Assembly (NCBI GenBank): GCA_045120955.1
Contig: JBGVFH010000043.1
Location: 1 to 60,024 of the forward strand
DNA length: 60,024 nucleotides
Reading direction: 5' to 3'
Origin: JAZMZS01 sp045120955
GTDB taxonomy: Bacteria > Bacillota > Clostridia > Oscillospirales > CAG-272
Positions 25,924 to 35,287 of this stretch are shown here, in pieces. The position numbers and the translations under genes were made by a program. Each line of letters begins with the position of its first letter. Within the stretch, counting starts at the first letter, position 1. The notes under the pieces are model-generated. The model did no database searches. It was not told where the DNA came from and was given only the letters and a program-made list of their open reading frames with translations.

Positions 25924-27945
25924 CTATATCCGTCTGAATTTGCCTCTCGGTGCTCTGTGTTCTCTGTATGAAGCTATAATAGCTCGTATCTGCTCGCCGC
26001 TCTCATCCGAAAAGATCATATGCTCAGAGTATTTGCCTATCTTTCTCATTTCCGTCTCACAGTCCGCAGTATACGTGGGTATGCTGTTATATATAACACA
26101 TCTGTGCCCCGAAATGCCGAAAGCTGCAAATTCCGCACCCGTTCTGTCACGCAGATAAAACGGCTTTCCGTCTTTGCACTCAGAGCATCCGCCGCACTCT
26201 TTTATCGGGCATTTTTGCGTGAGCATGACGGGTATCTTACCGTAAACGATAACGCTTTTATTCTCATGTATGTCACGCATGGCACCGACCTTCAGCTCGG
26301 GAGAAAGAATTATCTCATCAGCTCCGAGCGATACAAGCTGTGCCGCACTTTGCGGGTTTGTGCAGTTAAGGCGAAAATCTGCCGTTACCGTATATCCCAT
26401 TTTTGCGGCAATGCCCAGTTGCGAGATATTCGAGCATATTGCATACTCCGCACCGTCCCGCCTTGCATCCCCGAGCATACGTTCAAAGTGCTCCCACTCG
26501 CTGTCATATACAAGCGGCGGCAGCAGCACTCCGTTTGCGGCGGTATTTTTATCATACTCTTCAAGAGGCAGATAAATGCGAGAAATATCGTTGCGGCTGA
26601 CACCGCTGTCGCACAACTGCTTTTTTGACACGAACCTTGCGCTTCTGCCAAAGAGCGTATAGTCCTCGTCTTTTTTCTTAAACAGAAGCGGCGTGATATC
26701 TCCCCTGTCCGCCTCTTCCCTGCCCGCATCCGACACTTGTGCCGCCTCAAGGGCGCAGATGGCATCTCTGCGAAGGGCGTTGAGCTCGCTTACTCTGACA
26801 TACAGCCCGTTGTCGAGTGTGACGCTCACGCTCTCACACTCGTACGCTGTTGCTCCCAGCTTTGTAAGGCTTCTCTTTACCGTTTGCTCATCTATCGGCG
26901 CACTCTGAGCCTCCGACGCAACGGGTCCGTGCACGCACACATCCCGACCGTTTGCACAAACGCTCATACGCATCGGCTCGCCTTTTTTTATCTCGCACCG
27001 AATACTTATCGGTATTTTTCGGCGCAATCCCTCAAACTTTTCAACATCGCCGCTTTTTTTCTTATCCTGCTCCGTACGCACACCGCACATACCGTCGGTC
27101 TTTGATACAAAATATCCGTCGGTAAAGCCGCTGCGGCAAAACAGCCGCTCAAGCTCGGATATCTGTTTTGCATCGGCATTCCGCCTTTTGTCAAGAAGCT
27201 CTCTGTACATTCTGACCGTTCCGTATACATACTCGGGAGCTTTCATTCTGCCCTCGATTTTGAGAGAGCTTACGCCGAGCGAAAGAATTTCTGTAATATG
27301 AGAGGCAAGGCAGTTGTCCTTGAGCGAAAGTATCGGCGCCCGATTGTAGCTGAGACGGCAGGGCTGAGCACACTCTCCCCTGTTGCCGCTTCTGTTTCCC
27401 ACAAGCGAGCTGAAAAGGCACTGCCCTGATGCAGACACGCAAAGCGCCCCGTGAACGAACATTTCTATCTGTGCATCCGTGTTTTTCACGATGCTCGATA
27501 TGTCTCTGCCCGACAGCTCACGTGCAACGACCACACGCTCAAATCCGAGCCCCGAGAGCAATTTCACTCCCTCACTGTTATGCACCGACATCTGCGTGCT
27601 TGCATGAAGTCTTACCTGTGGAATGTATTTTTTTAAGGTAAGCGCCGCACCGAGGTCCGCCGTGATAAAAGCATCCGCCCCCGCATCCCAAAGATACGCC
27701 GCATATTCGAGCCACTCGCGCAGCTCTCTTTCAAAAACAAGGGTGTTCAGGGTAATATACGCCTTTATCCCGTATAAGTGAAGCAGCCTTATCGCTTCTT
27801 TGATAGCCTGTCGGTCAAAGTTGCGTGCAAATGCTCTTGCGTTGAAATCTCCGCCCATATACACGGCATCAGCTCCGCCTTCTATCGCCGCCAAAAGCGC
27901 CTCATGCGAGCCTGCCGGAGCAAGAAGCTCGGGGATATGATGCAT
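25924..27945 (-). CDS. Peptidase U32-family protein (RlhA/TrhP-like RNA hydroxylation type)
   Basis: A 673-residue U32 protein. The N-terminal barrel starts PELLAPAGSHEALLAAIEGGADAVY-like, with the signatures FVHGALCVSASGQCLFSSL and GNRGECAQPCRL carrying the Cys set that can bind an iron-sulfur cluster, then LKIEGRMKAPEYVY. The long C-terminal half matches the DUF3656 extension. Members such as RlhA and TrhP hydroxylate a C or U in rRNA or tRNA; protease activity is doubtful for the family. GGAGGT precedes the ATG. It stands alone, divergent from proBA. Confidence 0.9.
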   Translation of the reverse strand: MHHIPELLAPAGSHEALLAAIEGGADAVYMGGDFNARAFARNFDRQAIKEAIRLLHLYGIKAYITLNTLVFERELREWLEYAAYLWDAGADAFITADLGAALTLKKYIPQVRLHASTQMSVHNSEGVKLLSGLGFERVVVARELSGRDISSIVKNTDAQIEMFVHGALCVSASGQCLFSSLVGNRSGNRGECAQPCRLSYNRAPILSLKDNCLASHITEILSLGVSSLKIEGRMKAPEYVYGTVRMYRELLDKRRNADAKQISELERLFCRSGFTDGYFVSKTDGMCGVRTEQDKKKSGDVEKFEGLRRKIPISIRCEIKKGEPMRMSVCANGRDVCVHGPVASEAQSAPIDEQTVKRSLTKLGATAYECESVSVTLDNGLYVRVSELNALRRDAICALEAAQVSDAGREEADRGDITPLLFKKKDEDYTLFGRSARFVSKKQLCDSGVSRNDISRIYLPLEEYDKNTAANGVLLPPLVYDSEWEHFERMLGDARRDGAEYAICSNISQLGIAAKMGYTVTADFRLNCTNPQSAAQLVSLGADEIILSPELKVGAMRDIHENKSVIVYGKIPVMLTQKCPIKECGGCSECKDGKPFYLRDRTGAEFAAFGISGHRCVIYNSIPTYTADCETEMRKIGKYSEHMIFSDESGEQIRAIIASYREHRAPRGKFRRI

Positions 27946-27972
27946 AACTTTGACCTCCTATCAAAAAAATAC

Positions 27973-28001
27973 TTGCAATAGATAATACCTTGTGATATAA
28001 T
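27973..28001 (+). promoter_or_regulatory. Promoter for proB-proA
   Basis: TTGCAA (27973-27978), a 17-base spacer and a perfect TATAAT (27996-28001). An A/T-rich leader of about 125 bases precedes proB; no T-box or proline-responsive element is recognisable in it. Confidence 0.65.
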
Positions 28002-28134
28002 TTAAAAATGTATCAAATTATATATAGACAGGTAATATTTACGCACTATAAATCTATTATACAATAAACCTTTCGATATTGAAATAGTTTTTTAAAAAAA
28101 TCATAAATTTTACAAATACATAACAGGTCATAAA

Positions 28135-28932
28135 ATGAACACTACAATAAGACAGAATGCAAAAAGAATAGTTGTAAAGATAGGCTCTTCCACCCTCACG
28201 CATGAAAACGGCAATCTCAATCTTCACCGCATAGAGCTTCTTGCGCGCACGCTCTCTGATATCAAAAACAGCGGTATAGACGTTGTTCTGGTAAGCTCGG
28301 GTGCGGTAAGTGCGGGAATAGCACGCACGCATCTCAACCGCAGACCTGTCTCGGTCGAAGAAAAAATGGCTCTCGCCGCTGTAGGACAGAGCGAGCTGAT
28401 GCGTATTTACGAGAGGTTTTTTGCATCGTACGGCCACACAGTCGGTCAGATACTGATGACAAAGGACGTTATAGACAACCCCATCAGACGTGAGGCGGCG
28501 GAAAACACCTTCTGTACTCTTATCGGCATGGGATGTATCCCGATAGTAAACGAAAATGACTCGGTATCCTACGAAGAAATAAAATTCGGAGGAAATGACA
28601 CCTTGTCTGCGTATGTTTCCATAGTTTGCCACGCAAACCTGCTCATCAACATGACAGATATCGACGGCTACTATGACTCCGACCCCAGAAAAAATCCGAG
28701 CGCAAAGCTGATAGAACGTGTTGAGCTTATCGACGACTCCGTTTATGCGGCGGCGGGAGGAGCTGGCTCAGACCGAGGCACCGGAGGAATGTACAGCAAA
28801 ATAAAGGCGGCTGACCTCGTCACCCGTCAGGGTATACCCATGATGATAGTCAAGGGCACGGACCCCACTATTCTTTACTCAGTTCTTGACGGAGACGCAA
28901 GAGGCACCTTTTTCTGTGCAAAAAGAAAATAA
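28135..28932 (+). CDS. proB: Glutamate 5-kinase
   Basis: Phosphorylates L-glutamate, the first step of proline synthesis. The amino acid kinase fold is clear: RIVVKIGSSTLTHENG at the N-terminus, VLVSSGAVSAGIARTHL, and NENDSVSYEEIKFGGNDTLSA for substrate binding, then GTGGMYSKIKAA. At 265 residues the C-terminal PUA domain of E. coli ProB is missing, as in many Firmicutes. The feedback site residues lie in the kinase domain. It forms an operon with proA 25 bases downstream. Confidence 0.96.
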   Translation: MNTTIRQNAKRIVVKIGSSTLTHENGNLNLHRIELLARTLSDIKNSGIDVVLVSSGAVSAGIARTHLNRRPVSVEEKMALAAVGQSELMRIYERFFASYGHTVGQILMTKDVIDNPIRREAAENTFCTLIGMGCIPIVNENDSVSYEEIKFGGNDTLSAYVSIVCHANLLINMTDIDGYYDSDPRKNPSAKLIERVELIDDSVYAAAGGAGSDRGTGGMYSKIKAADLVTRQGIPMMIVKGTDPTILYSVLDGDARGTFFCAKRK

Positions 28933-28957
28933 TTTTCACTTTTTTGAGGCTTGATAT

Positions 28958-30208
28958 ATGAATGAAATATTTGAATACGTAAGACTTGTCTGCCAAGGCG
29001 CAAAGGATGCGTGTGCGTCCCTGTGCACCCTCTCGGGCGAGGAGAAAAACTCTGTTCTTGCCGATATCGCAGACAAGCTTGAGGAGAACGCAGACACAAT
29101 AGAGCAGGCAAACTCACAGGACATGAAAAATGCGGAGGCGGGCGGCATCAAAAAGACTATGCTCGACAGACTCAAGTTCGGCTCTGAGAGAATAAAGGCT
29201 TCGGCAGAGTCTCTGCGCCATCTGGCAAAGCTCGCCGACCCCATTGGATGCGGCGAACGTACCGTACGTCCGAACGGTCTTATTATAGAAAAGGTGAGAG
29301 TTGCTCTCGGTGTTGTCGGTATGATATACGAGGCAAGACCGAACGTGACCGTCGATGCGGCGGCACTTGCGTTCAAAACAGGAAACGCGGCTGTACTGCG
29401 AGGAGGCAAGGAAGCTATAAACACAAACAAAGCAACCGTCTCGCTTATCAGAGAGGTACTGTGCGCACACGGTATTGACCCCAATGCCGTTTCTCTTATC
29501 GAGAACACGGACCGTGAAAGCAGTAAGGCGCTGATGAATATGAGAGGACTCGTTGACGTGCTCATTCCCCGCGGCGGTGCGGCTCTGATAAGATCCGTCG
29601 CCGAAAACGCAACCGTCCCCTGTATCGAGACCGGTGCGGGTAATTGCCACATATTTATAAACGCAGATGCCGACATCGACATGGCGGTATCCGTCACGTC
29701 AAACGCAAAAATATCCCGTCCCTCCGTTTGCAATGCGGCGGAGTCTCTTGTCGTTCACAAGGATATTGCGGCTGAGTTTCTTCCTGCATTTTACGAAGCA
29801 GTAAAGGACAGGGTGGAGCTTCGCGGCTGTGAGAGAACGAAGGAGATCCTTCCCTCTGTCGGCTCTGCCTGCGACGAGGACTACTACACCGAATACAACG
29901 ACTACATCATGTCTGTCATCATAGTTGACAGCATAGACGATGCAATAGAGCATATAAACCGTCACAGCACCTCGCACAGCGAGGCTATAATCACACGCTC
30001 GATTGCCGATGCCGAGAAATTCAAGGCACGCATCGACTCGGCGTGCGTATATGTAAACGCATCGACCCGCTTTACCGACGGGGGAGAGTTCGGGCTCGGT
30101 GCCGAGATCGGCATATCCACACAAAAACTGCACGCAAGAGGTCCTATGGGGCTGTTTGCGCTGACAACTGAAAAGTACCTTATATCAGGCAACGGTCAGA
30201 TAAGATAA
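28958..30208 (+). CDS. proA: Gamma-glutamyl phosphate reductase
   Basis: NADPH-dependent reduction of glutamyl phosphate to the semialdehyde, second step of proline synthesis. An aldehyde dehydrogenase-type protein of 416 residues. Recognisable: MIYEARPNVTVDAAALAFKT, GKEAINTNKA, DVLIPRGGAALIR, the cysteine loop PSVCNAAESLVVH (nucleophile Cys) and GAEIGISTQKLHARGPMGL near the end. It follows proB and precedes thiI by 12 bases. Confidence 0.97.
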   Translation: MNEIFEYVRLVCQGAKDACASLCTLSGEEKNSVLADIADKLEENADTIEQANSQDMKNAEAGGIKKTMLDRLKFGSERIKASAESLRHLAKLADPIGCGERTVRPNGLIIEKVRVALGVVGMIYEARPNVTVDAAALAFKTGNAAVLRGGKEAINTNKATVSLIREVLCAHGIDPNAVSLIENTDRESSKALMNMRGLVDVLIPRGGAALIRSVAENATVPCIETGAGNCHIFINADADIDMAVSVTSNAKISRPSVCNAAESLVVHKDIAAEFLPAFYEAVKDRVELRGCERTKEILPSVGSACDEDYYTEYNDYIMSVIIVDSIDDAIEHINRHSTSHSEAIITRSIADAEKFKARIDSACVYVNASTRFTDGGEFGLGAEIGISTQKLHARGPMGLFALTTEKYLISGNGQIR

Positions 30209-30220
30209 ACGAGGGTAAAA

Positions 30221-31390
30221 ATGAAAGAAGTTATACTTTGCAAATACGGAGAAATAGTGCTCAAGGGAGCCAACCGCTCATACTTTGAAGGAATACTTAC
30301 AAGAGAGCTGAAACGCAGAGCAAAAAAATACGGCAATTTCAAGATATCGCATATGCAGTCAACGGTATATATAGAGCCTCTTGACGAATATGCGGACTTT
30401 GAGGGAATGTACGAGGCGGTAGGCAAGGTTTTCGGTATTGCCGCATACAACCGTGCCGCAGTCTGCGAAAAGGACATAGATGATATCATGCGTACAGCGG
30501 CAGAGTATATACCCTCCGCCTTTGCAGGGAAAAAGACCTTTAAGGTCGAGGCAAAGCGCTCGGACAAGCGTTTTGCTCTCACCTCTCCCCAAATATGCGC
30601 CGAGGTTGGAGGTGTGCTTCTCGAGGCAGCCCCGTATATGCGTGTTGACGTAAGGGAGCCAGATATCACGGTAAGAGTCGAGGTGCGTGAAGAGCACGCA
30701 TATGTTCACGCCGCACAGCAAAAGGGTGCGGGCGGTATGCCCATCGGCTCAAACGGCAGAGGACTGTTACTGCTCTCCGGCGGAATCGACAGCCCCGTTG
30801 CCGCATACATGATGGCAAAGCGGGGCGTCATCATTGAGGCTCTGCACTTTGAGTCATTTCCGTATACCAGCGAAAGAGCAAGAGAAAAGGTGCTTGAGCT
30901 TGCAAGGATAGTTGCGGGATATGCGGGTAAAATACACGTTCATATCATTTCTCTCACCCACATTCAGGAGGAGCTGAAGCGTGCGTGCGAGGAGGATTAC
31001 TTCACATTATTATTGCGCCGTTATATGATGACTCTTGCGGACAGATGTGCCGAAGAATACGGCTGCGGCGCTCTTATTACAGGAGAGAGCGTCGGTCAGG
31101 TCGCAAGCCAGACGATGCAAGCGCTCGGTGTCACCGACATATGTGCAAACCGTCCGGTTTTCAGACCCTGCATCGGACTTGACAAGGAAGAGATAGTGGA
31201 GATTGCAAGAAAGATCGGAACCTTTGAGACCTCCACCCTTCCCTATGAGGATTGCTGCACGGTATTTACGCCAAGACACCCCCGCACACGCCCCGAGCTT
31301 GAAAAGGTGCTCAGAGAAGAAGCGAAGCTCGACTTTGACGCTCTTTGCGACGAGGCATACAAAACAAAATACACGATAACCGTTGAATAA
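30221..31390 (+). CDS. thiI: tRNA 4-thiouridine synthase ThiI
   Basis: Adenylates U8 of tRNA and transfers sulfur from a persulfide; also supplies sulfur for thiamine thiazole. The N-terminal ferredoxin-like and THUMP domains (to about residue 165) precede a PP-loop LLSGGIDSPVAAYMMAKRG. The CCTVFTPRHPRT motif carries the second catalytic cysteine. At 389 residues it lacks the rhodanese domain, typical of Firmicutes, so a dedicated cysteine desulfurase must deliver sulfur. Co-transcribed with proBA by spacing. Confidence 0.96.
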   Translation: MKEVILCKYGEIVLKGANRSYFEGILTRELKRRAKKYGNFKISHMQSTVYIEPLDEYADFEGMYEAVGKVFGIAAYNRAAVCEKDIDDIMRTAAEYIPSAFAGKKTFKVEAKRSDKRFALTSPQICAEVGGVLLEAAPYMRVDVREPDITVRVEVREEHAYVHAAQQKGAGGMPIGSNGRGLLLLSGGIDSPVAAYMMAKRGVIIEALHFESFPYTSERAREKVLELARIVAGYAGKIHVHIISLTHIQEELKRACEEDYFTLLLRRYMMTLADRCAEEYGCGALITGESVGQVASQTMQALGVTDICANRPVFRPCIGLDKEEIVEIARKIGTFETSTLPYEDCCTVFTPRHPRTRPELEKVLREEAKLDFDALCDEAYKTKYTITVE

Positions 31391-31431
31391 AACATAAAAA
31401 AGTAAAGTGACGAGTATGGAGTGGCAGGGCA

Positions 31432-31455
31432 AAAAGAAAACAAGCGTTTTCTTTT
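31432..31455 (+). terminator. Terminator after thiI or attenuator before metA
   Basis: AAAAGAAAAC pairs with GTTTTCTTTT around AAGC. The 3' arm itself ends in TTTT. It lies 42 bases after thiI and 68 before metA. Confidence 0.6.
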
Positions 31456-31522
31456 GATGCAGTGCTCAGCCAAGACATTCAGTTGATCGTGCAACGCTCA
31501 CTTGTCATTTTCGGAGGATAAT

Positions 31523-32452
31523 ATGCCAATAAAAATACCGGACAAGCTTCCGGCAAAAGAAACACTTGAAACAGAACATATATTTGTCATGGACGAGGAC
31601 AGAGCGGCGGCACAGGATATTCGACCCCTGCGAATAGCCGTACTCAATCTCATGCCGACAAAAATAGCGACAGAGACACAGCTCATACGCTTACTTTCAA
31701 ACTCTCCGCTTCAGGTCGAGCTTACCCTTCTTCACACAGTATCACACAGCTCAAAAAACACACCTGACGAGCACATGAATACATTTTATAAATCATTTTT
31801 CGACATCGAACGGCAAAAGTTTGACGGGCTGATCATCACGGGTGCACCCGTAGAAAAAATAGATTTTGAGGAAGTGGACTACTGGAACGAGCTGTGCCGC
31901 ATCATGGACTGGTCCCGCACTCACGTATACTCCACTCTTCATATCTGTTGGGCGTCTCAGGCGGGACTGCATTTTCATTACGGCGTGAACAAATATCCAC
32001 TCGAGAAAAAGCTCTCGGGCGTATACTCCCACCGTTCTCTCAACCCAAGACATCCCCTGATGCGCGGCTTTGACGATGAGTTTTTTGCGCCCCATTCAAG
32101 ATACACGGGAGTCAGACCCGAGGAGCTTGAAAAAACGGGAGAGCTTGACATTCTCGCTGTCGGAGAAAAGTCCGGCGTTTATATTGCCGCCTCGAAGGAC
32201 TGCCGTATGTTTTTTGTCTCGGGACACTCCGAGTATGAGTACGACACTCTCAAAAAAGAGTATGAAAGGGACCTTGCAAAAGGTATATGCCCTGACATAC
32301 CCGAAAACTACTTCCCAAACAACGACCCGACACTCGAGCCGAAAAACACATGGAGAGCACACGCAAACCTGCTTTTCAACAACTGGCTCAACTACTTTGT
32401 ATATCAGCGCACTCCGTATGATATCGAAAGCATCGGAGAGAGCAAAATTTGA
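31523..32452 (+). CDS. metA: Homoserine O-acetyltransferase (MetA type)
   Basis: Acylates homoserine for methionine synthesis. 309 residues from the ATG that follows GGAGG by five bases. The class I amidotransferase-like fold carries Cys142 in HICWASQAGLHFHYG and the His-Glu pair in SGHSEYEYD. Residue 111 is Glu (ITGAPVE); published work on the Bacillus cereus enzyme ties Glu at this position to acetyl-CoA and Gly to succinyl-CoA, so acetyl transfer is predicted. It stands alone between thiI and the LytM-like gene. Confidence 0.94.
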   Translation: MPIKIPDKLPAKETLETEHIFVMDEDRAAAQDIRPLRIAVLNLMPTKIATETQLIRLLSNSPLQVELTLLHTVSHSSKNTPDEHMNTFYKSFFDIERQKFDGLIITGAPVEKIDFEEVDYWNELCRIMDWSRTHVYSTLHICWASQAGLHFHYGVNKYPLEKKLSGVYSHRSLNPRHPLMRGFDDEFFAPHSRYTGVRPEELEKTGELDILAVGEKSGVYIAASKDCRMFFVSGHSEYEYDTLKKEYERDLAKGICPDIPENYFPNNDPTLEPKNTWRAHANLLFNNWLNYFVYQRTPYDIESIGESKI

Positions 32453-32533
32453 AAATACTCTTGATTTTATAAACATACTGCCTTTATAATATAAGAGAGA
32501 TGTAACAAAACAACGCTTACGGGAGAAAAACGA

Positions 32534-34234
32534 ATGAAAAGAAACAATTCTGTCGGTATTCTTACCATTATATTATGTTTGATCGCGCTGTTCATTCCCA
32601 CATATATAGCCATCGGCGCTTATATCGCCGGACCCGATACGGATTATGAAAAAGAGAAGAACGAGATCACATCGGTGTCGGTTACCGATATCGACGGTAA
32701 AAACTATACATACGGAACAGAGCAAAAGGATATGCTCTCCGTTTTCACGTCAATCCTCGAAACCTCAACAAAGGTGAGCTCCCTCTCCGATTCTATCAGA
32801 AGCACCCCCGCATATACAGTCAAGTGTACAAGTGAAAACGGGGAGAGTGCGTACCGCTTTTATTTTAACGTAAACGGAGCGTCCTACTACGAGGACAGCC
32901 TCGGAAATGCTTACGGCATTTCGGAGGAGAAAAGCGCAGCCTTTTTCAGAACCGAATGTGCTGTCTGCCTTTTCTACAACACAACGGCACCAACTCTGAA
33001 AAACGCATTTAACGAACAGATAATTCCGCAGAGCATGACGTGGAGCTATCTTGACTATGATAAAAAATACGCTTCCGCCCCCGTTACTACCACAGCCGAG
33101 GAAAAGACATATGAGCTTGACGGCGGCTTTACTCTCAGCTTTGACATTCAGCCCGACTTTTCCAAGGTCATCCTCTACAGCGGAGACAGCGTAGTGTACG
33201 ACGGCACGCTTGAGCTTTTATCTTCAAGTGTGAGCGTAAACAGCAACACCTCCTACAAAATGGTGATAGAAGCTGAATGGTACGAGGACTCACAGAGAGA
33301 CTACTGCGGAAAGGCAAAGTATGAGTTTGTATCCGACGTAGCGGCACAGGCAAGCTTTACTCTCGGAGCAAACAGCGTGGAGGCAGGACAGATAGCAGTA
33401 ATCAACGCAAACAACATAAAGGACGCATCCCTCATCAATGTGACCTTTACACCTGCGCTCAAATACAACTCTAATAACATCACACCCGTATTTTACGGCG
33501 GTGACGGCTCATATTCAGCGCTTATTCCGATACCTGCGGGCTGCTTTGCCGATAATGCTGAAAAGGGCAAGACGATGACGTATCAGATAGATGTCAGCTA
33601 CGGCGCAACAAACTACTCACTGCATCTCAACGTAACAGACAGAACGAGCGTGACCACAAAGAAGGGCGATGCCTCGAACAGCGATATTACAAATCTAAGA
33701 ACGCAGGATGCGCTCAGCGCCTTCTCTGCTCTTCTCACAGATACGGCGGCAAAAACCTCAGCGGACAAGCTCTGGACAGCAGACAAGTTCTTCAGCTACT
33801 ATAACGATGGCTACAGATTTTCGCTTGCCTTCGGAAGAAATTGGCAGCTTGCAAACGGTGACAAGTACACAAACGAGTTTATTCAGTACAAGATGAAGGA
33901 AAACAGCGGTGTCATAGCCGTAAATGACGGCGTTGTGGCTGCTGTGGGCGAAAATGCGTACCTCGGCAAGTACATTGCGATAGACCACGGCATGGGATTG
34001 CAGTCATGGTACTTCCACCTCTCGTCAGTGCTTGTGTCTGCAGGAGATCAGGTTGCAAACGAGCAAGCTATCGCAAAGTCGGGTACGACCGGATTTTTGG
34101 AAAACAGCGATATCGGCTTTGCTATGATGTTTACGGTAAACGGCATTCCGGTATGCCCATACGCTCAGTCAAGCGGCGAAGGTCTTGAAGAGACGGGGCT
34201 CAATATGGTTGCTTTTGCAAAAGAAAACGGCTGA
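32534..34234 (+). CDS. Membrane-anchored M23/LytM-like protein with degenerate zinc site
   Basis: A 566-residue protein: N-terminal membrane helix (about residues 9-33), long outside region rich in beta strands, and a C-terminal LytM-like domain around residues 430-560 (GVIAVNDGVVAAVGENAYLG, then IAIDHGMGLQSWYFHLSSV). In active M23 enzymes a HxxxD and a HxH bind zinc. Here the first site reads FGRNWQLANGD and the last GFAMMFTV, so at least the first and last His are missing. It may regulate other hydrolases, as EnvC or NlpD do (analogy). ATG follows GGGAG. Confidence 0.82.
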   Translation: MKRNNSVGILTIILCLIALFIPTYIAIGAYIAGPDTDYEKEKNEITSVSVTDIDGKNYTYGTEQKDMLSVFTSILETSTKVSSLSDSIRSTPAYTVKCTSENGESAYRFYFNVNGASYYEDSLGNAYGISEEKSAAFFRTECAVCLFYNTTAPTLKNAFNEQIIPQSMTWSYLDYDKKYASAPVTTTAEEKTYELDGGFTLSFDIQPDFSKVILYSGDSVVYDGTLELLSSSVSVNSNTSYKMVIEAEWYEDSQRDYCGKAKYEFVSDVAAQASFTLGANSVEAGQIAVINANNIKDASLINVTFTPALKYNSNNITPVFYGGDGSYSALIPIPAGCFADNAEKGKTMTYQIDVSYGATNYSLHLNVTDRTSVTTKKGDASNSDITNLRTQDALSAFSALLTDTAAKTSADKLWTADKFFSYYNDGYRFSLAFGRNWQLANGDKYTNEFIQYKMKENSGVIAVNDGVVAAVGENAYLGKYIAIDHGMGLQSWYFHLSSVLVSAGDQVANEQAIAKSGTTGFLENSDIGFAMMFTVNGIPVCPYAQSSGEGLEETGLNMVAFAKENG

Positions 34235-34243
34235 TAAACACAT

Positions 34244-34289
34244 AAAAATTCCCTGTATTCACAATGCGTGCATACAGGGAATTTTTGTT
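34244..34289 (+). terminator. Rho-independent terminator
   Basis: AAAATTCCCTGTAT pairs with ATACAGGGAATTTT around a 13-base loop, followed by a T-run. Confidence 0.88.
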
Positions 34290-34338
34290 TTTCATTCATA
34301 CCGTACCCTCCAAATAATAATATTTACATCCTAAAATA

Positions 34339-34367
34339 TTGAATATCATCAAAATATGTGGTATACT
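34339..34367 (+). promoter_or_regulatory. Promoter of the pyrophosphatase-Nudix fusion gene
   Basis: TTGAAT (34339-34344), 17-base spacer ending TGTGG, then TATACT (34362-34367). Confidence 0.55.
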
Positions 34368-34417
34368 TTTATTATCAGCTCTTGTCAGCCAGAGTAAAAA
34401 TACTGCGGAGGAATGCG

Positions 34418-35203
34418 GTGACATATCAGCAAAGAAAAAAACAGGTGTGGTCATATCTCGGAAAAAACGTCGAGATAAAAATAGACCGCCCTATTGGATA
34501 TATACACAAAAAAGAAAATTATACCCTCAAATATAAAATAAACTACGGCTATATTCCCGATGTTATCGGCGGAGACGGCGAGGAGCTTGACGTTTATGTT
34601 CTCGGCATCAACGAGCCGCTTGAGCGTTTTAACGGAAGGATCATCGGGATCGTCAACCGTGAAAATGATGTGGAGGACAAGCTGGTAGCCGCACCCGAAG
34701 GTATGATATTCAACCAGGCACGTATAGCTGAGCAGGTGCATTTTCAGGAAAAATACTACAAAACAAGCATTGATGCCCTTTATCAGAAATCATGCGGTGC
34801 TGTCGTATACAGAAGCTACAGGGGAATAAACGAGTATCTTCTGCTTTTGCAGAAAAAATCGCACACATGGAGCTTTCCCAAGGGTCACATGGAGGCATAC
34901 GAGTCCGAGAGACAGACTGCTATCCGCGAGGTAAAGGAAGAAACGGGCTATAAAGTCAATCTTGCACGCAGCTTTCGTCATGAAATAAAATACACGGTAG
35001 GCGGTCTTGTACAAAAGAGCGTTGTTCTGTATCTTGCAAAGGTAAGAGGCACACCATCTATACAGAAAAGTGAGATCTCCTCATACAAATGGGTCAATGC
35101 CGAAGATGCAAAAAAATTGCTGTTCGGAAATTATCATTCCATCATAGACTCAGCCGAAAAATACATTGCCGAAAACAGCCGCACAGCAAGGCACCTGAGA
35201 TAA
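34418..35203 (+). CDS. Inorganic pyrophosphatase-like / Nudix hydrolase fusion
   Basis: A 261-residue two-domain protein. Residues about 10-110 resemble a short family I inorganic pyrophosphatase: NYGYIPDVIGGDGEELDVYV carries the metal-binding Asp residues and NDVEDKLVAAPEG the third. Residues about 120-255 are a Nudix domain with an intact box GHMEAYESERQTAIREVKEE followed by TGY. Both halves act on diphosphate bonds, so it may hydrolyse a nucleoside diphosphate compound and the released pyrophosphate (inference). The start is GTG at 34418, six bases after GGAGG. Monocistronic. Confidence 0.87.
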   Translation: MTYQQRKKQVWSYLGKNVEIKIDRPIGYIHKKENYTLKYKINYGYIPDVIGGDGEELDVYVLGINEPLERFNGRIIGIVNRENDVEDKLVAAPEGMIFNQARIAEQVHFQEKYYKTSIDALYQKSCGAVVYRSYRGINEYLLLLQKKSHTWSFPKGHMEAYESERQTAIREVKEETGYKVNLARSFRHEIKYTVGGLVQKSVVLYLAKVRGTPSIQKSEISSYKWVNAEDAKKLLFGNYHSIIDSAEKYIAENSRTARHLR

Positions 35204-35219
35204 TGCAGGTGCCTTTTTT
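35189..35219 (+). terminator. Terminator overlapping the end of the fusion gene
   Basis: AAGGCACCTG pairs with CAGGTGCCTT around 8 bases, then TTTT. The stop codon lies inside the loop. Confidence 0.85.
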
Positions 35220-35226
35220 ATGTAGT

Positions 35227-35270
35227 AAAAGCTCGGAGCACCGTAATACGGCGCTCCGAGCTTTTATTTT
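35227..35270. terminator. Bidirectional terminator
   Basis: AAAAGCTCGGAGC pairs with GCTCCGAGCTTTT, with A/T runs on both sides, between converging genes. Confidence 0.85.
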
Positions 35271-35287
35271 ATCGCTTAATTTTTGGT

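Noticed and set aside
24905..26158. 417-residue plus-strand frame opposite mreB
   Set aside because: It is antisense to mreB and the U32 gene, and its composition reflects the reversed coding strand.
27946..28134. T-box leader before proBA
   Set aside because: No T-box sequence or specifier-loop stem is recognisable; the stretch is short and A/T-rich.
31391..31522. SAM riboswitch before metA
   Set aside because: No known SAM class core could be matched; only a simple hairpin is seen.
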